Source: Flavobacterium kayseriense (GTDB taxonomy: Bacteria; Bacteroidota; Bacteroidia; Flavobacteriales; Flavobacteriaceae). From it: a stretch of 64,000 nt of DNA. The DNA lies in the NCBI RefSeq assembly GCF_014305095.1, contig NZ_JACRUI010000001.1, positions 729,695-793,694 on the forward strand, given 5' to 3'. Position numbers and translations under genes: made by a program. Under the pieces are notes generated by a model. It worked only from the letters and a program-made list of their open reading frames with translations. It did no database searches and had not been told where the DNA came from. Of the stretch, positions 53,958 to 62,179 are shown in pieces; the stretch's first letter is position 1, and every line of letters begins with the position of its first letter.

Positions 53958-54992
53958 ATGGAATTAGACGAAATAAAATATTTATACTTACTTTTTTTAC
54001 TACCACTCATCGTAGCATTATTTCTTTTCAATATGTATTGGAAGCGAAAAAAGCAACGCGAGTTTGGTGATTTAGAAGCAATACAGAGATTGAGTCCTGA
54101 TCGGTCAGTTTTTAAACCAGTTTTCAAAATCGTAGTTCTTTTATTGGCTTTGGCTGCTTTAATTATTGGTTTAGTCAATCCAAAGATTGGTACTAAGATG
54201 GAAACTGTAAAGCGGGAAGGAATTGATATTGTATTTGCAATGGACGTTTCTAAAAGTATGTTAGCCGAAGATGTTGCGCCCAATCGTTTGGATAAGAGTA
54301 AGCAAATCGTATCTCAAATCATCAACCAACTAGGAAACGACAGAATAGGAATAGTCGCTTATGCAGGAAATGCCTTTCCTGTTTTACCAATTACAAGCGA
54401 TTATAGTGTAGCCAAGATGTTCTTGCAAGGTATGAATACGGATATTGTTTCTTCTAGAGGAACTTCACTTGACGAAGCTATAAAATTGTCAGCTACTTAT
54501 TTTGACGATAAAAGTAAAACTAGCAAACTCTTGATTTTAATTTCTGATGGAGAAGATCATTCAGAAGGAGCACAAGCAGCTGCAGAGGAAGCTAGCAAGT
54601 TAGGCATGCGAATTGTAACTGTTGGTGTTGGAACTGAAAAAGGAGGTACAATCCCTTTAAAAGTTAATGGTGTAGTGCAAAGCTATCAAAGAGATCAAAA
54701 CGATGAGGTAGTGGTAACTAAATTAAACAAACCAGGTTTAGAATTAATCGCCAAAGTTACAAAGGGTGGTTATGTGAGTGGAAACAATACTAAGGAAGTA
54801 ATAGAATATATTAAAAACACCTTGGACACTATTCAGAAAACCGAATTTGAATCAACACAAATGGCCGATTTTCAATCGCAATTTCAGTGGTTTATAGGTT
54901 TTGGTTTTGTGTTGTTGTTCTTGGATCTTTTCTTTCTAGAGAAAAAGACAAAATGGGTTAAAAAGTTAAATTTATTTAACGACGAAAAATAA
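53958..54992 (+). CDS. batB: BatB, von Willebrand A-domain membrane protein
   Basis: The 344-residue protein is paralogous to BatA. It has N-terminal membrane segments (about 8-26 and 55-76), a VWA domain with MIDAS DVSKSM near 95-100 and SDGEDHSEGA near 195-204, and a C-terminal membrane helix (about 311-328). In BatB the MIDAS second position is Lys instead of Gly, still fitting DxSxS. It is separated from batA by the repeat-bearing gap and followed by batC after 47 bases. Confidence 0.93.
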   Translation: MELDEIKYLYLLFLLPLIVALFLFNMYWKRKKQREFGDLEAIQRLSPDRSVFKPVFKIVVLLLALAALIIGLVNPKIGTKMETVKREGIDIVFAMDVSKSMLAEDVAPNRLDKSKQIVSQIINQLGNDRIGIVAYAGNAFPVLPITSDYSVAKMFLQGMNTDIVSSRGTSLDEAIKLSATYFDDKSKTSKLLILISDGEDHSEGAQAAAEEASKLGMRIVTVGVGTEKGGTIPLKVNGVVQSYQRDQNDEVVVTKLNKPGLELIAKVTKGGYVSGNNTKEVIEYIKNTLDTIQKTEFESTQMADFQSQFQWFIGFGFVLLFLDLFFLEKKTKWVKKLNLFNDEK

Positions 54993-55039
54993 ATGTCAAA
55001 TCCTTTCGGGAAATCCCTGAAATGGAGTAAGATAATAAA

Positions 55040-55810
55040 ATGAAAATGAAAAATTTTAAAACATACTTATTTGCTTTTTTTGCACTTTTCTTCTGTGGTG
55101 TCACAGGGGTATTGGCGCAAGAAAAAGATAAAAGTTTGCCTGCAGCAAATGAACAATATGTAGCCAAAAATTTTGCGGATGCAGAGGCTGAATACCGAAT
55201 TTCGAACTCAAAGTTCCCTAATAGATCCGTAGCGCCTTTTAATTTAGGAAACGCAATATACAAGCAAAATCAAGCTTCAGAAGCTAAGTATGCTTACGCC
55301 AAAGCATTGAAGAACGCAAAATCTAGAGTACAAAAGCACAAAGCCTTTCATAATCTAGGTAATGTTTTCATGAAAGAGAAAAATTATACTGATGCCGTTG
55401 AAGCGTATAAAAACGCCTTACGCAATGGTCCGTCTGACGAGGAAACAAGGTATAATTTTGCATTAGCAAAGAAAATGCTAAAAGAGAATCCGCCGAAAGA
55501 CAACAAGGATAAGGATAAAAACGACAAGGATAAAGACAAAGACAAGAAGGATCAGGACAAAAAAGACCAAGATAAGAAAGATCAAGATAAAGACAAAAAG
55601 GACGAAAAGGATAAAAAAGGAGATCAAGACAAAGATAAAGAGGGCAAGAATAAAGAGGATAAAAATCCCCAACCCAAACCTGGAGGTATTTCTAAAGATC
55701 GATTAAAAAATCTTCTTGATGCTGTAAATAATGAAGAGAAAAAAGTGCAAGATAAAGTAAATGCTAAGAAAGTTAAAGGACAGTCAACCAAGACCGAAAA
55801 AGATTGGTAA
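55040..55810 (+). CDS. batC: BatC, TPR protein with Lys/Asp-rich tract
   Basis: The 256-residue protein has a signal peptide (FFALFFCGVTGVLAQ) and about three TPR units (about 30-145, including AFHNLGNVFMKEKNYTDAVE). A low-complexity tract of nearly pure Lys and Asp with a few Gln, Glu and Gly follows (about 152-212). A short conserved C-terminus with KDRLKNLLDAVNNEE completes it. It belongs to the periplasmic TPR component of Bat operons. The tract is probably disordered and variable in length between strains. Confidence 0.9.
   Translation: MKMKNFKTYLFAFFALFFCGVTGVLAQEKDKSLPAANEQYVAKNFADAEAEYRISNSKFPNRSVAPFNLGNAIYKQNQASEAKYAYAKALKNAKSRVQKHKAFHNLGNVFMKEKNYTDAVEAYKNALRNGPSDEETRYNFALAKKMLKENPPKDNKDKDKNDKDKDKDKKDQDKKDQDKKDQDKDKKDEKDKKGDQDKDKEGKNKEDKNPQPKPGGISKDRLKNLLDAVNNEEKKVQDKVNAKKVKGQSTKTEKDW
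55496..55672 (+). repeat. Imperfect coding repeat for the Lys/Asp tract of BatC
   Basis: Short AAGGAT/AAAGAC/AAGATC codon-pair units repeat over about 175 bases, giving K-D and K-D-Q-D patterns. Codons are mixed (AAA/AAG, GAT/GAC), so slippage is partly damped. Confidence 0.8.
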
Positions 55811-55889
55811 CCCATAACCTAAATGAGAGTTTGAATAGAACTTAAAATAGTTAACGCATCCGTAATATATACAGGGATTGAATAAAGCA

Positions 55890-57641
55890 ATGAAGAGATA
55901 TTTATTTTTAGTACTACTAAGTTTTCAAGGACTTTTAGCTCAAGTTCAATTTGAGACAAAAGTAAGTAAAACGACACTTGGCCTTAACGAAAGACTCCGT
56001 GTTGATTTTGCGATGAATATAGATGGCGATAATTTCAATGAGCCTTCATTCGATGGATTCAATGTAATAGCAGGACCAAGCCAGCAGGTAAGTCAGTCCT
56101 GGGTGAATGGTAGAAGCTCTTTCGAGAAAATCTACTCGTATTATCTAGTTCCAAATCAAAAAGGAAACCTGACGATCAAGTCGGCTACTATTGAATACAA
56201 CGGTCAGGTTTTTAAAACAAATCCGGTAAAAATTACCGTAACAAACGCTATACAGCAACCAAAGGATCCGAGTGATGCTAGTATTTCAGCCGATGATAAT
56301 TTACATCTAATAGCCGAAGTTTCTAAGACCAATCCTTATGTAAATGAGCCAATTACGGTGGTATACAAATTGTATTTTAGTAATAACATAGGTATAGGTA
56401 ATTTTAGAGAATTTGGAAAACCAAAGTATAACGATTTTTGGAGTCAGAACATAGAGATCAAACAATTAGCGCTTGAAGAAGGAACTTTTAAAGGAGAAAG
56501 ATACCGCTATATTGTGCTTAAAAAAGTCGTTTTATACCCGCAAAAATCAGGAAAACTCAGCATTGAACCGCTAGCTTTAGATATTGATGTTCAATTACCA
56601 TCCAATCGTAGAGATGTTTTTGGGCGACAATTAATAACTGAAGAAAGTAAGCGCGTTTCGGCAGGTGCAAAAACGATCACGGTAAAAGCGTTGCCAGAGG
56701 CAGGAAAACCAGATAATTTTTCGGGTGCCGTGGGTACTTTTGATTTTAAAGTAGCTCCGTCAAAAAATAATTTAAAGAATGGGGAAAGTCTTGACTTAGT
56801 GGTTAGCGTGGTAGGAAAAGGGAATATGAAACTATTTTCCTTACCAAAGCCAATAGTTCCCAATGCGCTAGAAATGTATGACCCAGTTCATAATGAAGAT
56901 GTTAGTACTTCGCTTGCAGGAATGTCGGGAAAAATTAGTGATAGCTATACCATAATTCCTCAGTACCGTGGGAATTATCCAATTAAACCAATTCAGTTTT
57001 CTTATTTTGACCCTGCTAGTGGTAAGTACAAAACAATTAGCTCACCGCAAATCATAGTAAATATGCTCGAAGGACCTACTCCAGTTGATTCTGTAGGGAC
57101 AGGAGCTGCGGGCAAAAATAAAATTGTGGCTAGTGAACAATTCAAGTCGATTAAGTTTAAAACTGATTTACAGCCTTCAGCTACAAACGATTTTCTTGGT
57201 TCAAGATTATTTTATATCTTATTATTATTACCGTTTTTGCTAGTGCCAATAATTATTTTGGTAAGGGTTAAAAAAGAAGCAATGGATGGAGATATTGTAG
57301 GAAACAGAATAAGGAGAAATAATAGATTAGCTAAAAAATACTTGTCGCAAGCCAAGAAACAATTTAACAACAAGGAGCTATTTTATATTGCGCTTGAAAA
57401 AGCGATGCACAATTTCTTAAAGGCCAAACTTAATATCGAAACCTCAGAAATGAGTAAGGCAAATATTAAGGAGATACTGTTGTCTAAAGAGGCGAATGTC
57501 GAAGTAGTAAATGATTTTATTGCATTGACTGAGAATTGCGAGATTGCTAGGTATGCACCTGCGTCTAACGCCACAATTCAAAACGATTATGACAAGGCTG
57601 TATCGATAATTTCAGACCTTGAAAAACAGATAAATAATTGA
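55890..57641 (+). CDS. batD: BatD, oxygen-tolerance membrane protein
   Basis: The 583-residue protein has a signal peptide (FLVLLSFQGLLAQ) and a long periplasmic region of beta-sandwich domains with the BatD signature (VSKTTLGLNERLRVDFAMN near 23-41, LVPNQKGNLTIKSA near 87-100). A membrane segment (about 434-456) and a cytoplasmic helical C-terminus follow. It is a core Bat component of unknown activity. ATG 55890 is chosen over a TTG 12 bases upstream. Its stop merges into the heptad array before batE. Confidence 0.92.
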   Translation: MKRYLFLVLLSFQGLLAQVQFETKVSKTTLGLNERLRVDFAMNIDGDNFNEPSFDGFNVIAGPSQQVSQSWVNGRSSFEKIYSYYLVPNQKGNLTIKSATIEYNGQVFKTNPVKITVTNAIQQPKDPSDASISADDNLHLIAEVSKTNPYVNEPITVVYKLYFSNNIGIGNFREFGKPKYNDFWSQNIEIKQLALEEGTFKGERYRYIVLKKVVLYPQKSGKLSIEPLALDIDVQLPSNRRDVFGRQLITEESKRVSAGAKTITVKALPEAGKPDNFSGAVGTFDFKVAPSKNNLKNGESLDLVVSVVGKGNMKLFSLPKPIVPNALEMYDPVHNEDVSTSLAGMSGKISDSYTIIPQYRGNYPIKPIQFSYFDPASGKYKTISSPQIIVNMLEGPTPVDSVGTGAAGKNKIVASEQFKSIKFKTDLQPSATNDFLGSRLFYILLLLPFLLVPIIILVRVKKEAMDGDIVGNRIRRNNRLAKKYLSQAKKQFNNKELFYIALEKAMHNFLKAKLNIETSEMSKANIKEILLSKEANVEVVNDFIALTENCEIARYAPASNATIQNDYDKAVSIISDLEKQINN

Positions 57642-57671
57642 TTCTTGCTGATTCGCAATTGATAATTAGAA
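57637..57671 (+). repeat. Heptad repeat filling the batD-batE gap
   Basis: Units ATTGATT, CTTGCTG, ATTCGCA, ATTGATA and ATTAGAA run from the batD stop codon to the base before the batE ATG with a strict 7-base period. Confidence 0.6.
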
Positions 57672-57672
57672 A

Positions 57673-58416
57673 ATGAAAAAACTAGTATACTTATTTTTAT
57701 TAATAACCCAAGTGTTTTTTGCCCAGAGTGGTTTTGAAACAGGAAATGCTTTGTACAAAAAAGGGCAGTACGAGCAAGCTATTGATGCTTACAACACTGT
57801 TTTAGGAAGTAAAATGCAATCGGCTGAGTTGTATTACAATATAGCAAATTGTTATTACAAATTGAATAAGGTAGCGCCGGCGATTTACAATTATGAAAAA
57901 GCCTTGATATTAAGTCCCAATAATACAGATGTAATTAATAATTTAAAATTTGCTCAAAAACGTACGGTCGATGAGGTAAAAGTGATTCCTAAAGTGGGAT
58001 TTGAAAAATTACTACGAGACTTTACAGCCATTTACAACTATGATAAATGGGCTTGGTTAGCTATTACATTTTCAGTTTTGTTTTTGTTAGGTTTTATAGG
58101 ATATTATTTTTCAGCAGCATCCGTACTTAAAAGAGTGTTTTTTGTTAGTATGTTTTTGATGCTGGTTTTTGTATTAATCAGCGTTTCAGCTGCAATGTTC
58201 GAAAAGAATTATGCTGTAAACGAACGCCCAGCAATTGTTTTTGCAGATAGGACTGAAGTCAAAAGTGAGCCACGAAACAAAGGTAACAAAGTGATTGATC
58301 TCCATGAAGGTACAAAAGTCTATGTCAAAAAAGTAGAAGGCCGTTGGAAAAAGGTACAGCTAACAGATGGAACCATGGGTTGGATAGATAGTGAAGCGAT
58401 ACGCGAAGTAAAATAA
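57673..58416 (+). CDS. batE: BatE, TPR and SH3-like membrane protein
   Basis: The 247-residue protein has a signal peptide (ending FFAQS), TPR units (about 20-90, with ALYKKGQYEQAIDAYNTVL and SAELYYNIANCYYKL) and two membrane segments (about 120-140 and 147-170). A C-terminal SH3-like domain (about 185-245, with VKSEPRNKGNKVIDLHEGTKVYV and GWIDS) follows. It is the last gene of the Bat operon and ends seven bases from the convergent cvpA gene, with no visible hairpin terminator between. Confidence 0.92.
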   Translation: MKKLVYLFLLITQVFFAQSGFETGNALYKKGQYEQAIDAYNTVLGSKMQSAELYYNIANCYYKLNKVAPAIYNYEKALILSPNNTDVINNLKFAQKRTVDEVKVIPKVGFEKLLRDFTAIYNYDKWAWLAITFSVLFLLGFIGYYFSAASVLKRVFFVSMFLMLVFVLISVSAAMFEKNYAVNERPAIVFADRTEVKSEPRNKGNKVIDLHEGTKVYVKKVEGRWKKVQLTDGTMGWIDSEAIREVK

Positions 58417-58423
58417 CTATTTC

Positions 58424-58960
58424 TTATTTCGCTTTTTCCTCTTCCGTAGTGTTACTAGTTTTGGTTTTAAATTCACCGTACCATTTTTCTAATGATGGAT
58501 AGAAAAACTGAGCTGTTTTGTGGATAGGGTTGTAGAACAACGAGGCGTCTAACGTTTCTTTTTTTGCTATATAATTGTTGTAATTTACTTTCTCAAAAAC
58601 AGTAAATACGATCCCTAGTAGTAAAACAGTCTTTAATACTCTAAAAAAGCCACCTCCCAATTTATTAATCCACCCTAAAAAAGCGAGATCAGCTACTCCT
58701 GTTAGTATTTTGGCTAAAAAGGTTACCCCAATTACTACTAGAATAAAAGTAAGAATAAAAGCAATAGTTTGGATGGTATTGGGTTTCCAGTGCAAAAAAC
58801 CACCTAAAGCATCTCTCATTAAAAACGAAAATTTTATAGCAAAGTAAATCCCTAAAATCAAAGAAATCAAGGAAGCAATTTCTACAAAAAGTCCGTTAAC
58901 AATGCCTTTGTACAATGAATATGCTAGCAATACTCCTAAAACAATATCTAAAAAGCCCAT
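58424..58960 (-). CDS. cvpA: CvpA family membrane protein
   Basis: The 178-residue inner-membrane protein has four hydrophobic segments (about 3-22, 26-46, 62-84 and 99-120) with the CvpA pattern (FLDIVLGVLLAYSLYKGIVNGLF) and a charged C-terminal tail. CvpA proteins affect envelope integrity, purine-linked growth or colicin V production in enterobacteria; the role here is unknown. ATG 58960 is chosen because it opens on MGFLDIVLG and sits 25 bases after a -7 element. Confidence 0.88.
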   Translation of the reverse strand: MGFLDIVLGVLLAYSLYKGIVNGLFVEIASLISLILGIYFAIKFSFLMRDALGGFLHWKPNTIQTIAFILTFILVVIGVTFLAKILTGVADLAFLGWINKLGGGFFRVLKTVLLLGIVFTVFEKVNYNNYIAKKETLDASLFYNPIHKTAQFFYPSLEKWYGEFKTKTSNTTEEEKAK

Positions 58961-58984
58961 AAGTAATTGGTAAATACAAAAGAA

Positions 58985-58992
58985 CAAAGATA
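58985..58992 (-). promoter_or_regulatory. -7 element of cvpA
   Basis: On the minus strand TATCTTTG, with a TTTG 17 bases further upstream (59010-59013). It is divergent from the promoter at 59025-59032. Confidence 0.6.
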
Positions 58993-59024
58993 AAAGAATA
59001 TCCCAAAGTCAAAAATGTACTGCT

Positions 59025-59032
59025 TATCTTTG
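59025..59032 (+). promoter_or_regulatory. -7 element of the gene at 59095
   Basis: TATCTTTG is an exact match to TAnnTTTG, giving a leader of about 55 bases. The two divergent -7 elements here are only 32 bases apart. Confidence 0.55.
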
Positions 59033-59094
59033 CAAAAAATTAATTTTACACAGAGCAAGGACAAAACCTAAAGCCTCATTCACAATAATTACAA

Positions 59095-59451
59095 ATGTCA
59101 AGAGATACACAACTAAAAGAGCGATGGGAAAAGCTCGTTAACCTACTTTCAGATCAATTCTCACAAGGAGAAGATTTAGATTTAGATGCTATAATATATT
59201 TAATAGGAGTCCAGGAATTAGGTCAAATTCATCGTGAGTTTAAAAAAGATGAAAAACTAAATCTGATGCACATCGCGATTTGTCGATTATTGGAGCCTTA
59301 TGGGTTTTACGAATTCGATTTTTACGATGATGAGCGTTGGCCTCATTACAAAGTAAAGGAAGAGTTACCACCGCTTAAGGCAGGAGAGCAATCGGTTTTA
59401 ATGAAGGAAGCCATTGTCAATTACTTCATCGAGAGAGAACTTATAGCGTAG
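59095..59451 (+). CDS. Conserved hypothetical protein upstream of pheS
   Basis: The 118-residue soluble, acidic protein has LKERWEKLVNLLSDQFSQGEDLDLDAIIYLIGVQELG in its first half and conserved-looking aromatic and acidic positions near 70-85 (EPYGFYEFDFYDDERWPHY). I recall similar uncharacterised proteins in Bacteroidota but no named domain. It has its own promoter and lies 114 bases before pheS. Confidence 0.72.
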   Translation: MSRDTQLKERWEKLVNLLSDQFSQGEDLDLDAIIYLIGVQELGQIHREFKKDEKLNLMHIAICRLLEPYGFYEFDFYDDERWPHYKVKEELPPLKAGEQSVLMKEAIVNYFIERELIA

Positions 59452-59541
59452 TGTTTGCTACGCGAGGCAAGAAGTAATTGGAGTTTTTTCATTTTACCCA
59501 CTAAACTTTGAATTTAAACTTTAAACCTAAAACAAATTTTG

Positions 59542-59549
59542 TAATTTTG
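59542..59549 (+). promoter_or_regulatory. -7 element of pheS
   Basis: TAATTTTG matches TAnnTTTG, 16 bases before the pheS ATG. No -33 match at normal spacing. No leader-peptide or T-box-like attenuator is visible. Confidence 0.5.
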
Positions 59550-59565
59550 CACACTCAATTATTGG

Positions 59566-60591
59566 ATGAAAATGATAGATAAGATAAAAGAATATATTGG
59601 TGAAGCACAAGCTTTTTCAACTCAGGATCCGGCCGAATTAGAAGCCTTCAGAATCAAGTTTCTAGGGAGTAAAGGACTTTTAAAAGCGGTTTTTGCCGAA
59701 TTTAAAAATGTTCCTAACGATCAAAAAAAGGAATTCGGACAGGTAGTTAATTTACTAAAATCATCTGCTGAGGATAAAGTGAAAGCCATTCAAGAAGCGC
59801 TCGAAAGTAAAGTAGAAAGCAAAGGAATTTACGGTGACTTAACGCGTTCTGCTGAGCCGGTATTAATTGGTTCACGACACCCTATTTCGATTGTAAAAAA
59901 TCAAATTATCGATATCTTTTCAACCATTGGTTTCAATGTGTCAGAAGGACCAGAAATCGAAGACGATTGGCATAATTTCACTGCATTAAACCTGCCAGAA
60001 TACCATCCGGCGCGTGACATGCAGGATACCTTTTTCATTCAAACCAATCCAGATATTTTGTTGCGTACCCACACATCATCTGTGCAAGTTCGTTACATGG
60101 AAAATAACAAACCACCAATTAGAACGATTTCCCCAGGAAGAGTTTTTCGTAATGAGGCCGTGTCATCCCGTTCACACTGTATCTTTCACCAAGTTGAGGG
60201 ATTGTACGTTGATAAAGATGTTTCGTTTGCTGACTTAAAACAAACGCTATTGTACTTTACAAAAGAGATGTTTGGCAAGTCAAAAATCCGTTTGCGTCCG
60301 TCTTATTTCCCATTTACAGAGCCTAGTGCTGAGATCGATATCTATTGGGGTTTAAAAACCGAAACCGATTACCGAATCACAAAAGGAACCGGTTGGTTAG
60401 AAATTGGTGGTTGCGGAATGGTAGACCCGAACGTTCTAAAAAACTGTGGTATCAACCCTGACGAGTATAACGGTTTCGCCTTTGGAATGGGAGTAGAACG
60501 CATCGCGATGCTATTGTATCAAATCGGTGATATCCGTATGTTTTATGAAAACGACGTTCGTTTCCTAGAGCAATTCAAATCAATAATCTAG
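59566..60591 (+). CDS. pheS: Phenylalanine--tRNA ligase alpha subunit
   Basis: The 341-residue class II synthetase subunit charges tRNA-Phe together with PheT, which is not in the window. It has an N-terminal coiled-coil region (about 1-85) and the catalytic core: DMQDTFFI near 147, SRSHCIFHQVEGLYV near 201-215, GGCGMVDPNVL near 283-293 and motif 3 GFAFGMGVERIAMLLY near 303-318. Length is normal. ATG 59572 (MIDKIKEYI) is a possible alternative start. Structured repeat copy 4 begins about 25 bases after the stop. Confidence 0.97.
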   Translation: MKMIDKIKEYIGEAQAFSTQDPAELEAFRIKFLGSKGLLKAVFAEFKNVPNDQKKEFGQVVNLLKSSAEDKVKAIQEALESKVESKGIYGDLTRSAEPVLIGSRHPISIVKNQIIDIFSTIGFNVSEGPEIEDDWHNFTALNLPEYHPARDMQDTFFIQTNPDILLRTHTSSVQVRYMENNKPPIRTISPGRVFRNEAVSSRSHCIFHQVEGLYVDKDVSFADLKQTLLYFTKEMFGKSKIRLRPSYFPFTEPSAEIDIYWGLKTETDYRITKGTGWLEIGGCGMVDPNVLKNCGINPDEYNGFAFGMGVERIAMLLYQIGDIRMFYENDVRFLEQFKSII

Positions 60592-60612
60592 CAATTAAGT
60601 AGTAGTTTCTTT

Positions 60613-60690
60613 AGGAGCTCGTCCAGCTGTACACTCTATCTATTGCCCCGAACCCCGGGGCAATAGGATGCCGTTTCCATCTGGGCTATA
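60613..60690 (+). repeat. Structured 3'-region repeat (family A), copy 4
   Basis: The outer helix is AGC (60616-60618) plus CCAG (60623-60626) with CTGG (60681-60684) plus GCT (60685-60687), a compensated version of CCCG/CGGG in copies 2 and 3. The inner hairpin is CTATTGCCCCG (60640-60650) with CGGGGCAATAG (60656-60666), 11 perfect pairs and a 5-base loop. The 3' joining segment GATGCCGTTTCCAT is conserved. Confidence 0.82.
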
Positions 60691-60738
60691 CAAGTATCGT
60701 AATAACGCGCTACCTGTTTGCACAAATAGTAATTTAAA

Positions 60739-61146
60739 ATGAGAAAAGACATTATCATTCCCGAAGTAGAAAATGTATTTGTTGCCGCTGTTCAAGAGTG
60801 GAGCGATGATTTTATGGAAAAAGTGTGGTATGCTTATCTAGTAAACGATAGTGATTTTTTAATCGAAAACGTATTAATTGTTTCCAAAGCATTTGGTACC
60901 ATCGATGGTGAAATGAAAAAAACGTCACTTCTGCGCCATGCCTTTGTCGAAGTGCCTTCTGTTTCTGTAGTTAAAATTGAGATGATTGAAAAAAGTGTTC
61001 TTGCACTCAACAACGAGTTTATGGTTTCCTTTTTTATGGGAAATAAACTGTACGACAAAAAGTTTATTTTTAAAGCCAATAGCATCAACGAAAACGATAC
61101 TGAAGAGGTTCCAATACTATTTGTTGAGGGCGTTATAGTGCGATAA
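60739..61146 (+). CDS. Conserved hypothetical protein downstream of pheS
   Basis: The 135-residue soluble protein has a beta-rich pattern (VWYAYLVNDSDFLIENVLIVSKAFG near 28-52) and no signal peptide or membrane segment. It resembles uncharacterised proteins in related genomes, but I know no domain name. It is convergent with the next gene, whose stop codon is directly adjacent. Confidence 0.7.
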   Translation: MRKDIIIPEVENVFVAAVQEWSDDFMEKVWYAYLVNDSDFLIENVLIVSKAFGTIDGEMKKTSLLRHAFVEVPSVSVVKIEMIEKSVLALNNEFMVSFFMGNKLYDKKFIFKANSINENDTEEVPILFVEGVIVR

Positions 61147-61377
61147 CTATACTTTATTTGCTTCTTTCAGCTTTTTCTTCCAGCTGAAATAACCAACCAT
61201 AAAAATGCCAATTAGCAGAAAAAAAACCAGTTTGATAAGATATTTTTTAGACAAAAATTCTTCTTCAAAACTCGCATCCGTTAAATTAAAAATTGAAAGT
61301 ATCGTTGCAGTTGCAAATCCCCACAGTCCTCCAGTTTTAATTTGATATTTCCATCTATCAGTCATAATGGTTTGCAT
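61147..61377 (-). CDS. Small membrane protein
   Basis: The 76-residue protein has two hydrophobic segments (about 15-29, weak, and 48-64, strong) and a basic C-terminal tail (SWKKKLKEANK), which predicts an inner-membrane protein with a cytoplasmic end. No family is recognised. It starts nine bases after the DUF6503-like gene and is probably co-transcribed with it and gpsA. MTDRW at residue 5 is an alternative start. Confidence 0.6.
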   Translation of the reverse strand: MQTIMTDRWKYQIKTGGLWGFATATILSIFNLTDASFEEEFLSKKYLIKLVFFLLIGIFMVGYFSWKKKLKEANKV

Positions 61378-61386
61378 TTAGGTTCA

Positions 61387-62139
61387 TTATAACTCAGTAA
61401 TGGTAGTCAATTTATCTGTTGCTAGGAATTTTTTATCCGCGTTTTGGTACCAAGCTCTGTTTTTAGGGAATTTTATTCCAGAGAACGTTTCTTCTTCACT
61501 CAAAAGGATGTACTCACCATCATTTTTCGCTACATCATGGTAAAATTGGTAAATTTCCATGGCATAGGTTTGTGGGTCAAAGTAAAAGTACCATACATCT
61601 TTCCCTACTCCTTCTTCATATTTTACTTGTAAAACCAAGTACTCTTTTCCCATAAATTCTTTTCGCTCTACAACTGGATTTACAATTGTCCCATCATCAC
61701 TTAATTTCATAGGTAAGCCATACAAGTAGGTATAATAGTTTTTCATGAATTTAGCTCTAGTATCAGTCAAACTGTATTTCTTAGCTTCTTCTTCAGTGAA
61801 TGTTGTTTGGTCATTCAAACTAAAGCTAGAACTGTCCTTAGAGACAATGTGTGAGATTGCAGTATTATTTCTTGACGACGTTAGTTTAAAATATTGGTCC
61901 GGTAGATTGATAATAATGTCACTAAGGCGTTGGTTGCCATCTGGAGTCGTCATTTCTACTACCAAGTGGCCTTTGAAATCACTCCATTTGTTTGATGGAT
62001 CATGATAGGCAATTGTTTTCTTTAAAAGTTCTTGTCCAGATAGTTCTTGAGCAAATGCTTGCAGACTGCACATAAATAAACAGAGCAATAATAATTTTAC
62101 GGTAAATCTTTTGTGTGCTGAAGCTTTTAGTGGTGACAT
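61387..62139 (-). CDS. DUF6503-like exported protein (LolA/outer-membrane sorting fold)
   Basis: The 250-residue protein has a signal peptide (LLLLCLFMCSLQAFAQ), then LSGQELLKKTIAYHDPSNKW, the characteristic opening of the DUF6503 family, and a curved beta-sheet pattern like LolA/LolB-type lipid-binding proteins. It is probably periplasmic and may bind lipid or a lipoprotein (inference from the fold pattern). It follows gpsA by 40 bases on the same strand. Confidence 0.75.
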   Translation of the reverse strand: MSPLKASAHKRFTVKLLLLCLFMCSLQAFAQELSGQELLKKTIAYHDPSNKWSDFKGHLVVEMTTPDGNQRLSDIIINLPDQYFKLTSSRNNTAISHIVSKDSSSFSLNDQTTFTEEEAKKYSLTDTRAKFMKNYYTYLYGLPMKLSDDGTIVNPVVERKEFMGKEYLVLQVKYEEGVGKDVWYFYFDPQTYAMEIYQFYHDVAKNDGEYILLSEEETFSGIKFPKNRAWYQNADKKFLATDKLTTITEL

Positions 62140-62179
62140 GTTTTTTTTATTTAGTTAACAATCATTATACTAGCTGCAA

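Noticed and set aside
55478-55672. A 64-residue hydrophobic minus-strand frame opposite batC
   Set aside because: It is only the antisense reading of the Lys/Asp codons, which gives Leu/Ile/Phe/Val. No start signal or promoter.
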